Shown: one piece after another, positions 17,501 through 25,200 of the stretch | Layout of the letters: every line of letters begins with the position of its first letter | How positions within the stretch are numbered: the first letter of the stretch is position 1 | Translations under genes and position numbers: made by a program | Notes under the pieces: model-generated | Databases searched by the model: none | The model's input: the letters and a program-made list of their open reading frames with translations, nothing else | Told to the model about the DNA's origin: nothing | Assembly: GCA_020632995.1 (NCBI GenBank) | Contig: JACKEN010000010.1 | Coordinates: forward strand, 186,001-250,000 | Direction of reading: 5' to 3' | DNA from: Deltaproteobacteria bacterium | GTDB taxonomy: Bacteria; Myxococcota; Kuafuiibacteriia; Kuafuiibacteriales; Kuafuiibacteriaceae | DNA length: 64,000 bases

Positions 17501-18750
17501 CGGTGCACCACGTGGAGTTGCTCGTTCCACGCCGCCGCCGAGTACTCGAACTCCGCCCGGGGGAGCGACAGGGATGCCCCGTCGCGGTGCCCCCGCTGCT
17601 CCACGAACAGGAGCTTGCTCGCCACCCGGTCCTCCGCCACCGCACCCCCGACCTGCTGGCCGTGGGTGAGCGCGGTGGAGCGCACCAGGACCCCGTCTGC
17701 CACGGCCGCCGGGCCGAGCTCGGGGAAGCGATGGAACATCAAGACGCGCTGCAAGAGCCGATAGGTCCGGAGCTCGAACCCGGCCCGGTGGCTCGAGAAC
17801 GGATCCGGGCGCACCGACCAAGGCCGCGTCTCCACCCGCGTGTCCGCGCCGTGCTCCCCGTAGTCGAGCACCACCTCGAAGCGCCACCTCGGATCCCCCT
17901 GCGCCTCGAGGGGCACGCTGCGGTCACCGAGGGGCACCGCGTTCCCGTAGAGCACGCGCTTGAGGTACCTGAGGCCGCCCGCGTGGCCCGCCGCCACCCG
18001 ATGCGCCTCGTGGGCGAGCGCCCCGTCGGCCCCGGACAGGTCCTCCGCCTTGTACACGTACCAGATGGCGCTCCCTCGCCCGTCCCACTGCTCCTCCAGC
18101 AGCCACTGGTACACGCGCAGGTCGTCCTGCGGATCGACCACCCGGGCGCCCGCGGTACGGCCAAAGATGCTGCAGACGTCGTCCGGGCTGTAGGTGCGCC
18201 AGTGGACGACGCCGTCGTCGACGTGGGTCCACCGCTCCACCCGCTCGAAGCTGCGCTCTACCCGAGGCCGATGCCGCTGGACCCGATAGGCCTCCGCGCC
18301 CTCCCGCACCGCCACCGGCTCGCCCACCGGGATGAGCTCCTCGCCCCCCGAGATCACCAACGTGTCGAGGTCGTCCAGGTAGCGCGGCACCCCCTTGGAG
18401 GTCTTCCGCTGCACCGCGCCCCCGCCCAGGCTCCAGCCGAGGCCGCAAGGCCCGTTGCCGGACCCGGAGTCATAGGACAGGCCGAGGCGCGGCCCGAAGC
18501 CGTTGCGCCCGGGTGAGATCCCCAGCGACACCTGCAGGCCACCGGTGCCGGTGGCGGCGTTGGCCTGGAAGCGCTCCGAGATCCCCCGCACCGCGCCCCC
18601 GCCCTTCGGGGCGCTGATGCTGGGCAGGGAGACGCCGAGCTCGGGGACGTCACCGGGGGTGGACTCCGCGGTTCCGAAAGCTGGCTTGCGCTCCGGAGCA
18701 GCGGGCGTCGAGCGTGGCGCGGAGTCGTCCAAGAGGCAAGACCGCACCAC
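11557..18750 (-). CDS. TcB-TcC fusion toxin (SpvB/RHS) with M91-like zinc metalloprotease effector domain
   Basis: Protein of 2397 residues joining TcB and TcC, which form the cocoon that encloses a toxic enzyme. In order: SpvB-type N-terminus (about 30-330, including GLSYDSGSGNGPCGLGWSL); FG-GAP/VCBS propeller repeats (about 470-670, DxTGDGxxDxV type); TcB middle regions (about 740-1050, NNMGAETRIRYTPSTKFY); many RHS/YD repeats (about 1250-2060); and an RHS core ending in YFGARYYASWLGRWTAADP...SVDPAG near residue 2135. The remaining 260 residues are the variable effector. They contain TIPHELGHVLFGHKD (HExxH near residue 2330) and, about 20 residues on, NEHPVAKDLGLPIR, resembling the ENxxRxxLGLPxR pattern of M91 peptidases (NleD/HopH1 and RHS-linked relatives). 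The start is GTG at 18750, with a second GTG directly after. Tc identification is firm; the M91 call is moderate. Confidence 0.88.
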   Translation of the reverse strand: MVRSCLLDDSAPRSTPAAPERKPAFGTAESTPGDVPELGVSLPSISAPKGGGAVRGISERFQANAATGTGGLQVSLGISPGRNGFGPRLGLSYDSGSGNGPCGLGWSLGGGAVQRKTSKGVPRYLDDLDTLVISGGEELIPVGEPVAVREGAEAYRVQRHRPRVERSFERVERWTHVDDGVVHWRTYSPDDVCSIFGRTAGARVVDPQDDLRVYQWLLEEQWDGRGSAIWYVYKAEDLSGADGALAHEAHRVAAGHAGGLRYLKRVLYGNAVPLGDRSVPLEAQGDPRWRFEVVLDYGEHGADTRVETRPWSVRPDPFSSHRAGFELRTYRLLQRVLMFHRFPELGPAAVADGVLVRSTALTHGQQVGGAVAEDRVASKLLFVEQRGHRDGASLSLPRAEFEYSAAAWNEQLHVVHRDALPDGDRVQWVDLDGEGLPGALVSSRQAWWYRRPEGAGRYGAPRLVERKPAFGAPGDGVHQLMDLQGDGRLDLVRYAPPHAGYFVQTGTYGGAGTRTGFECHRTLRSVPNVDFSDPDLRFLDVTGDGRADLVITQGDLLICYRGLGADGFDEATRVPVPRDEHAGPRVLFSDPESSVFMADMTGDGLSDIVRVERSRICYWPNQGHGRFGARVTMSSPPLLEGGAGYDARRVRLADLDGSGPADLVYLHPDGVQVYVNQAGNGWSEGRVLRGLPLPHRLADLQVVDLLGRGTACLVWSSSGAGGPRLAYVDLFGRDDDEAAPPSAYKPHLLVRARNNMGAETRIRYTPSTKFYLEARGTPDAWVTRLHFPVQVVDRVEHEDFVSKVRLVQRFAYHHGYYDPDEREFNGFGYVEQWDEESYDAARGSGRYDDALTGGRVGWVPPVYTRSWFHTGANRARNALEAALLQRARPNPDGLARLPGSVLPLGLSTQEEKDACRALRGQVLRQEVYGLDGSAQQELPYLVTETQVEVHRLVAGAPDARRSVFAVLPRQTRAFHTEREGADARVVREVSLEVSPADAQYGHVRRVASVAFGRSVGPHAQRRAWVQHTDAEVVHHDTVGGVYRIRQAVRARAWEAEGAAVSKAADVEPLRAAIDAAAQVRLSEVETLYWNAVRNAERPQGEGDPGGFVRRVRALAVPAALQAAVYDAAGATPGYDPAQWGEGGHELAGGDAWAPTPVVHYLPKGQFSLPYRAVDPFGGVSEVTHDAHGLFAVAAVNALGHRVTATVDYHALAPVEVVDPNLNHVEVGYDALGAVLKVARKGKDQGGGRWEGPTLAAPHEVYTYARDAWRAGGRPCSVKAEVFTSHDPADAASIVSYAYADGAGQVILTKVQAEPGPAPSQDPVTGALIRDAQGNLQITAPGTARWVGSGRQVLSNKGAPLKQYEPYFSSVPAFDDEAELVYQSPAAVLHYDVLGRPVRTQHPDGTEARVARFTWSEVAHDASDTVAGSRWAADAAASADQEVRRALALSLAHADTPTVQHLDGLGRVFQVDEDNGTAGAPDLHTTVTALDIQGRALSITDARGNIAGTQRYDLLGRVLALTTADGGARWMLPAVDGQAVRGWDQRGHARRATYDALRRPVSVYLASGGGAETVRAHHVYGEALEVAAAQAENLLGALHEVYDGAGMRTVARYDFDGHPVASSRRLRATPSPAAPRAEWTAYAQGPDWSALPAAGGLAALRAAAAPDLEAETFRQAGRFDALGRPATVTTPDDSVTRYGYNAAGLLDAVDIDLRGAGAWTPFVEDIDYDAQGRRARIVHGNGVETSYTYDPESRRLTRLRSRRGGGAVLQDLGYTYDAAGNIVALSDGAQQTTYFDNAAVRPDRRFEYDARHRLVRAEGRCHPGQQPTAALPPERSVPHANDAATLVGYAEAYAYDGVGKIMSMAHTRGGVVAWRRRYQYALASNRLVSTSASMAEPEQDAYYYPAASARYAEVYTHDVHGNMTAMPGLTLGGWGAEDWLVEVGLGGGGDVYYSYDGGGERVRKVIRRANGAEVVERLYLDGWELYRRGRGGAEDEAIETLHVMDYRRRVALVETKTVSGGLAVAAPAPRARYQLEDHLGTCTVEVDGSAQANVLTYEEYFPYGATAYRATRAGVDLSPKRYRYTTKERDEETGLDYFGARYYASWLGRWTAADPAGFVDGPNLFGYVGGRPLTSVDPAGTDALPADSVRSGVRAPLNLDSAVISKDLVRVTRKTDIQVVREHVLIPGALTKTSMTAADIDRPASWIEIATKPLPSRITETSIEVDDYDGRPLLVIKGGWSGDLEVAKQERLRVKAALDDALGTQRGREIASELARRSSEEPVVIVLRNTDWLSHRVGTTIYLSNYDPMIVDDGEGREVTIPADLRLTIPHELGHVLFGHKDDSFSTNMVKNEHPVAKDLGLPIRVRHDSSKPRFDASEDEKRRSFLDEERKNRRAGY

Positions 18751-18861
18751 GGGCTGGGGAACGCGTCAACGTGGCCTCGGTCACCCCGGCGCCTGCCGCC
18801 GGCGGCGGGGAAGAACTCGCACGATAGCGGCGCAGGCTTTGCACGCCTGCAACCCAGCCTG

Positions 18862-21618
18862 CTAGCCGTAGATCGCCTTGACCCGGGCTTGGAACTCGAC
18901 CTGGAGCTCGGTGATCAGGCGGGCCTTCTCCTCGGGGGGCGCGGGCCCGAGGGAGATCTCCATGACCCGCGCCTGAAGGCCCGCAGCGAGCCGCTCGACC
19001 TCGGCCTGCTTGTCGAGCCAAGGATCGCCGGCTTCCTGCGGGGCCAGCTCCGAAGCATCGGGCGGCGTCACCTCGCGGCGGAGCCGCTCGAGGGCTTGCG
19101 TCGCGCGGGTGCCCAGCGCGTTGTCCAGGGCCTCGATGACCAGGGCCGCGTACTCGGAGCGAGCGCCGATCGCGGCGAGCAGGGCCGAGATCCGCGCGCC
19201 AAGCTCGCCGCTCGGCTGCGCGGACAGCGCCTCGACCAGCGTGCGGATCCAGGCCCCCGGCAGGCCTTCCAGCAAGGCTGTGACCGCCGCCGGCTCCGGT
19301 GCCTCGAGGAGCCGGGCGAGAAACCGCGCGTACTGTCGGTCCTCCAGCAGCGCGGCATCACCCAGCACGGCCAACAGCCCTGGCGCGAGCTCCGAGAGCG
19401 GGCCGAAGATCGGCTCGAGCTGCGCCGCGCTCAGCCCGAGCGGCGGCAGGCCACCTCGATCCTCGACGATCGCCAGCGCGCGCAGGCGAACGGAGTTCGG
19501 AACTCGGCGCAGGGGGGTGGGACGGCTCCGCCGGCCCGGGACCCCATGAAAGGCGCCGACGGCGACGTTCAGCAGGTAGCTCCGCAGGCCCACGTCTCGC
19601 TGCCGGATCAGCTGCTGGTCGGCAATGTCGAGCAAGATCGGCCACGCCTCGGGCGCCGCGCTCGAGAAGCGGCTCGGGACGAAGTCGAGGGGCAGGTGAG
19701 GCCACTCGCGATCGTGCGGGAGATCGTAGCGCGCCAGGCGCAAGGTCCGTAGCGCGAGCTCGAAGTGGTAGTTCCCCCGCGTGTCCAGGCCCTCGAGCCC
19801 GAGGATGACCTCCTCCCGCCAGCGTGGGTCGCCGCCGACCTGCCCGAGGAACGCGGCCATCGCCTCTCGGAGCTGAGGCCAGTAGTCGCCGGGGAGCGCT
19901 CGCAAGAGCGCACGCACGAGATCGTGCAAGCTGTCCGTCGCCAGGAAGCTCGGCACGGACGCTGCATCAGTGGAGGCGAAGAGGCGGGCCAACATGTCGA
20001 ACAGCCCCACCTCCTTGAGGGTCGCTCTATCCTTCACCACCTCGGTCAGACCCCGAAAGAAGACGTCGACAGAGTCGAAGAGCGCCTCGATCGCTCCCCG
20101 CTCCAGGCGCAGCGGCCCCTCGCCTCGGCGGTCGTCGCGTCGATAGACCCGATGGAGTGACCACCACGCGGCGGCTCGCACCTCTGCGGGGTGGGGGCCG
20201 AAGACGACCTGGTAGAACGCCCGCTCCAGGCCGGGATCCCGGCGGGCCTCGAGCTGCACCTCGCCCAGGCGGAGCAGCTCCTTCTGGACCTCCGGGGACG
20301 CGCCCAACAGGCGGGCGGGGACGAAGCCGTCGCTGATGGCGCCTCGCTGCGCCGCCTCACGGAGGCCGTACTGACTGCTCGAGAAGTGGCCGCCCTCCAG
20401 CATCCGGTCGAGCACCTGCGTCAACGCAGCTTGCGGAAGATCCGCCTCCTTGGACAGGAGCGCCTGGTAGATGCCGCGGTCCCCGGCCGCGCGCTCGGCC
20501 ACGCGCACCCCCCACCCCGGCGGTATCGCGCGACAGAGGGCCTGCGCGGCCCGCGCCCGGACCGTCGGGTCGGCGGTGCCCTCCACCAGCTCGAGGAGGA
20601 GCTCGGACCACGCAGTGAGCGGACGGGCAAGACGCAGCGCCTGCTTTAGCAAGCCAGCCTGCGCATCTGGAGGCGCGCCCCGCAGGTAGGCCTCGGCCTC
20701 GGCGAGCCGGCCCAGCTCGACCAGGCGCTCGGCCGCCGCCTCGCGCGCGAGGAGGTCGCGCCCCTCCAGGGCCGAAGAGAGGGGCGCGACCGCCCCGAGG
20801 ACCAGCGCCGCCGCTAAGGCGGTCTCACGGTCGGGTTCATGCAAGGCACCTTCCAGTGCAGCCGCGTCGACCGCCTCACCCAGGGCCCCGAGGCGCACCA
20901 CCACCGCCGAGGAGGCGGGGAGGCCACGCAGGATCTCGAGGAGCTGCGAGCGCAGCGCCCGCTCCCGAGGCCGGCCGTGCGCGTAGAGCACCCGCCAGCT
21001 GGTCAGGGCCAGGGCCGCTTCGGCTTGGAGCGGCCCGGCCCCGCCCGAGAGCATCCACTGGACCTCCCGAAGGGTGCCCCAGTCGTCGAGCCGAAGCCGC
21101 ACAACGGTGGCCAGCGCGCGGGTCGCGGCGAAGGGCGAGCGCTCGGCCAGGGCCTGGGCGCGCTCCAGATCAGAGCCCTCGTCGAGCGGCGGCGGGCGCG
21201 GGAGCTCAGGCCACGGGAGGCGGCGGACCAGCTCCTCCTCGAGCGCGGGCGCGTGCACGTCCAGGGACGAGAAGCGCTCGAGAAAGTGAACCTGATCGAC
21301 GTGCTGGCGCACCGCGCCGAGCTGGGCGTTGTAGATCCGCGTGAAGTTCTCGATCTGAGCCGGATCGAGCTCGCGCAGCATCTTGGGGATCGTGAAGCGG
21401 TCGGTGCCGGCGTCCTTGAGCATCCGCGCCGCCCCGTAGGACCCAGCCGGCACCAGCTCGGCGCCACATGTGCGGCAGAACCGCCCCTCGGGCGTCCACT
21501 CCGTGCACCAGAAGCAGCGGAGCTCGCTCCGCGCCGCGCGGCCGCAGGCGACGCAGAGGTCACCCGCGGCCCAGTCGTGGGGTTGAGTCGAGCCGCAGTG
21601 CTGGCACTCGACCCGCAT
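18862..21618 (-). CDS. Double zinc-ribbon protein with long helical repeat region, function unknown
   Basis: A 918-residue protein of unknown function. Residues 1-55 hold two zinc-ribbon units with eight Cys in four pairs (CQHC, CVAC, CFWC, CRTC). About 850 residues of Leu/Ala/Glu-rich helices follow, resembling HEAT or Armadillo-like repeats. No catalytic motif, signal peptide or membrane segment is visible. The first 100 residues closely match the C-terminal part of the protein encoded immediately upstream (GDLCxxCG, CFWC, GRFCRxCGA and a following helix), so the pair probably arose by duplication of one module. Only three bases separate the two genes, indicating an operon. The domains would suit a scaffold or adaptor. 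The gene lies between the lipid megasynthase operon and the Tc toxin locus; a link to either is not shown. Confidence 0.65.
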   Translation of the reverse strand: MRVECQHCGSTQPHDWAAGDLCVACGRAARSELRCFWCTEWTPEGRFCRTCGAELVPAGSYGAARMLKDAGTDRFTIPKMLRELDPAQIENFTRIYNAQLGAVRQHVDQVHFLERFSSLDVHAPALEEELVRRLPWPELPRPPPLDEGSDLERAQALAERSPFAATRALATVVRLRLDDWGTLREVQWMLSGGAGPLQAEAALALTSWRVLYAHGRPRERALRSQLLEILRGLPASSAVVVRLGALGEAVDAAALEGALHEPDRETALAAALVLGAVAPLSSALEGRDLLAREAAAERLVELGRLAEAEAYLRGAPPDAQAGLLKQALRLARPLTAWSELLLELVEGTADPTVRARAAQALCRAIPPGWGVRVAERAAGDRGIYQALLSKEADLPQAALTQVLDRMLEGGHFSSSQYGLREAAQRGAISDGFVPARLLGASPEVQKELLRLGEVQLEARRDPGLERAFYQVVFGPHPAEVRAAAWWSLHRVYRRDDRRGEGPLRLERGAIEALFDSVDVFFRGLTEVVKDRATLKEVGLFDMLARLFASTDAASVPSFLATDSLHDLVRALLRALPGDYWPQLREAMAAFLGQVGGDPRWREEVILGLEGLDTRGNYHFELALRTLRLARYDLPHDREWPHLPLDFVPSRFSSAAPEAWPILLDIADQQLIRQRDVGLRSYLLNVAVGAFHGVPGRRSRPTPLRRVPNSVRLRALAIVEDRGGLPPLGLSAAQLEPIFGPLSELAPGLLAVLGDAALLEDRQYARFLARLLEAPEPAAVTALLEGLPGAWIRTLVEALSAQPSGELGARISALLAAIGARSEYAALVIEALDNALGTRATQALERLRREVTPPDASELAPQEAGDPWLDKQAEVERLAAGLQARVMEISLGPAPPEEKARLITELQVEFQARVKAIYG

Positions 21619-21621
21619 CGA

Positions 21622-22173
21622 TCAACGCCGGCTCTTGCGCACCCGGCCCCAGAGGACCTCCTTGTCGGCGGCGGACATCGCCTCGAGGCGAGCGGGGATG
21701 TCGTCCTTGGCGAGCCCCTCGCGCTTCAGGAGCACGCCGAGCTCGAGCTCGGCGGTGCTGATGAACTGAGCGCCACAGGCGCGGCAGAACCGCCCGGGAC
21801 CGCTCGCGGCACACCAGAAGCAGGTCAGGATCGGCTCGGCCTGCTTCCCGCAGGACCCGCAGAGGTCGCCGCTCTTGTAGTCCTTGGGCTGCTTGGCCTG
21901 GCAGTGCACGCAGTAGACGACGTCGGCGGAGTCCACCACGACCCCGCCGCCGCCCGCAGCGGGTGTGGCCTCATCCATCGCCCAGTCCATCACCGCCTTG
22001 GCGACCTCGGCGCTGAGACCCTCGACCAGGGCGCACAGCGTCCCGGCGTCCTTGACCGTCCGGAAGTCGGCCCGCGCGGTGACGCCGGCCTCGATCAAGG
22101 CCTTCACCTGGGGCTCGGTCATGCCCTTCGCTCTGAGGATGTTCTGCTCCAACACGGTCAAGGTACTTGCCAT
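21622..22173 (-). CDS. Small double zinc-ribbon protein, function unknown
   Basis: A 183-residue protein. Residues 1-70 form a helical domain (a small SAM-like or helix-hairpin fold is possible). After a Gly-rich linker, residues 85-140 hold four Cys pairs (CVHC, CGSC, CFWC, CRAC), then a short helical tail. The Cys layout and the tail match the start of the larger neighbour downstream, with which it forms a two-gene unit (gap of three bases). The start is well supported: an AGGAGG-type ribosome binding site lies just before ATG at 22173. It follows the fused carboxylase gene by 91 bp and could be read through from that operon or have its own promoter. No function can be assigned. Confidence 0.65.
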   Translation of the reverse strand: MASTLTVLEQNILRAKGMTEPQVKALIEAGVTARADFRTVKDAGTLCALVEGLSAEVAKAVMDWAMDEATPAAGGGGVVVDSADVVYCVHCQAKQPKDYKSGDLCGSCGKQAEPILTCFWCAASGPGRFCRACGAQFISTAELELGVLLKREGLAKDDIPARLEAMSAADKEVLWGRVRKSRR

Positions 22174-22264
22174 CGGGTCCTCCTGGGGTGGCGCCGCGGC
22201 ATGGTACGAGAAGGCGGGGCGCGAGGGAAGGGCCGGGCGCCGAAGTGACGCCCGGCGCAGACCA

Positions 22265-25200
22265 CTATCGAGGCTGCAAGTCCGATTGCATCCCCCGAGC
22301 CACCGCCTCGATCAGGTGAGGCCGCAACCGGCCGGGCGGGATGATCGTGTGCACCGAGCCCACGCGCTGGGCCCGCTCCACGCTGTGGATGCCGTCGTAC
22401 TCTTGGGCCAGCGCGCCCAGAGCATCGGAGCGCGCGGCCTCCATCGCCTCGGTCAGGCGCACGCTCGCCCACGCCTTATCGGGGCCCTGGGCCTGCGCGA
22501 GCTCGGCCTGGGCCGCCACCACCCGGGGGTCGTGGTCGGTGCGGCTCTTGAGCTCACGCGCGAACACCACCGCGGCGGCGGGGGCGCCCCCGATCACCGA
22601 GGCGTGGGTGCCCTCGAGGGCCACCGTGTGCATCCGCGGGTTGAGGCGGTTCGAGAACACCACGAACGCCCCGCCGTGGAAGCGGGACACCACGCAGAAC
22701 ACGATCGGCCCGTCGAAGTTCACCACCGCCCGCCCGATCTCGGCCCCGTACTCCAGCTGCCACATCCTGAGGGACTCCGGTGATCCGTCGAACCCCGAGA
22801 GGTTCGCGAGGATCACCAGGGGTCGGCTCCCGCTCGCCGCGTTGATCGCGCGGGCGGCCTTCTTCGAGCTGAGCGGGAAGAGGGTCCCCGCCGTCCAGTT
22901 CATGGGCCCATCGGCGGGGATGAAACCCAGCCTGCGGATGGGGTGCGACTCGAAGCCGAGCAGGCACACCGGGTAGCCGCCCAGGTGGGCCTCCCAGACC
23001 ACCACCGTCTCCGCGTCCCGCATGTCCCGCCAACGCTCGAGCGGCGCGCAGTCCTGGTCGATGGTGGCGGCCATGACCCGCCGGATATCGAAGGGCCGCT
23101 TGCGGCCCGGGTTGTGGACCACCGAGAACACCTCCCCGATGGTGTTGAAGCCGTACTCGTCGTGCTCTCCGTGGAGCGCGTCCGAGACGTCCCGGTCCAT
23201 CGGGTCATCGCTCTCTTGCGGGCGCGGATAGCGCTCCCCCGGCACCCGATAGGTGTGCTCGTAGTAGCGGAGCAGGAGCTTGCCCGCGTGCACGAGGTCC
23301 TGGGCCAGGAACTGCGCCTGACCGTTGGGCCCCATGATGCGCTCGTAGCCGCCGATGCCCAGGTTGTCCTCCGCCGACACACCCCCGGAGTAGTCCAGGG
23401 CCTGCTTGCCGGTGAGCACCATCGCCGCCTCGGGGACCATCACCAGGATCCCCTTGGTGTGCATGAGCATGGTGGCCTCGGCGTTCCAGTAGGGCTGGGC
23501 GCCGACGTTGATGTTGCAGACCACCACGTTGATCTCGTGGCCAGCCTGGGTGTGCTCCACGATCCGCTTCAGCACCTCCGAGATCCAGTCCATGTTCTCG
23601 GTGCCCCGCTCGGTCGAGATCTCCGCCCCCGCCGACACCGCGTACCACTCGAGCGGCACCTGCATCCGCGCAGCCAGGGCCAGCGCCTCGATGATCCGGC
23701 GGCACTCCGGCTCGGCGAGGGAGCCCATGGCGCGGCTCGGGTCGCCGAACAGCGCCACCCGGGTCATGCCCTCCGGGTACTTCTTGCTGAAGTTGCGGAG
23801 CAGGCCCACCACGATGTTCGCGGTGTTGCGGCCCGGCGGCCGCTCCACCGGCACCAGCCGCCCTTCGCCGTCGAGGTCGTACTCCTCGAAGCGCCCCGCC
23901 GGCAGATCCAGCGAGGCCCGCTCCGCGCTCGGGGTGAGGATGCGGATGAGCTCGTACGGGTACATGAGCCCGCGGGCCCGCAGCTTCATCACCCGCTGCT
24001 CGTACTTCGTGAGCGGCAACAGGGGTTGCGTCGGGGTCTCGCGGATCCGGAGCACCATCCCATGACCGTCCGGGTTCGAGACCTCCACGCTACGTCGCGC
24101 GAAGTCCTGACCGTTGGGGGTCGGGAGCAGGACGCTCAAGCTCACCTTCTCGAGGCCGATGTCCAAGGTGGCAGGCGCGATCTTCCTCGCCACCGCCATC
24201 AGCTCGTCCTCATGCAAGGTGATGGACGGCCAGCCGAACAGCTCCACCCGGTTCCAGTCCAGGCGGGCGCCGCCTTGCTCGGCGCGCACCCTCCGGAGCA
24301 CCTGGAACGCGTCCGCCACCACCCGCTCGAGCTGTGGGAGCGCCACCACGGCCCCCGTCTCGTCCCGCAGTGGCGACAGGTCACGGACCTCACCGTACAC
24401 GAAGATCCGGCGATCCTCCGGGTTGGCGCGACCGTGCCCCACGAACGCGTAGAGCCCCTCGGGGGTCTCCACCCGCTCGAGCGCGAAGGCCTCCAGGCGC
24501 CCGAGCTGCAGGCGCTCAGCCACCATCGGATGAATGCCTCGGAACACCTGGTCCTCGACGAAGGCGTTGTCGACCCTGCGATAGGTGAGACAGTGCGCCT
24601 CCTCCGCCACGTCCGCCCCGTCGCGCACCTGGGGTCCCACCGCGAGCACCACCCGAGCCACCTGGGAAGGCAAGTCAGCCTCCCTCAGGAGCCGAGCCAC
24701 CGCGTCGGGCGCAGGGCTCGCCTGATTCGAGGGCCGCCACGCGTACAGCTCGAGGTCAACCGCCCCCTGAGCTGTGGCCGCGCGCCCCCCCAAGGCCGAC
24801 AACGCGGCCGGGATCTCCGCGAGGTCCCCAAGCCAAGCCAGGAGCGTGTGCGGACCATCCGGCTCTGCGTATGTCGCGGTGAAGAAGGGCTGGCCCCCTT
24901 CGTTCACCCGCGCCGCTCGCTCGAGCTCGCGCACCCGGTAGTAGCGCCGGGCGATGGCCTCGAGGATGACCCGTCGCCGCTCCGGGCGCCGGGTCTCGGT
25001 GCTGTGAAGGAACCGACCCGAGAGTGACTGGGGACAGCGCACCACCACGTCCATCAGCGCCTGGTCCTCTACCGTACATAGCCGCCCCACCGCCTCCTCG
25101 GCCTCTCCACTCACCTCGTCGAACACGCGAGCGAGGAACGGCCGGTCGAAGCGCGCGAAGCGCACATCACGCGCCAGCTCGCACACCTCGGGCACCGCGC

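Noticed and set aside
2754..18750. Contractile injection system or prophage region
   Set aside because: No sheath, tube, baseplate, integrase or capsid genes; all large genes fit the Tc family.
18834..18855. Hairpin GCAGGC-N7-GCCTGC after the zinc-ribbon gene as a terminator
   Set aside because: Stem of six pairs only and no T-run; short GC-rich hairpins are common here by chance.
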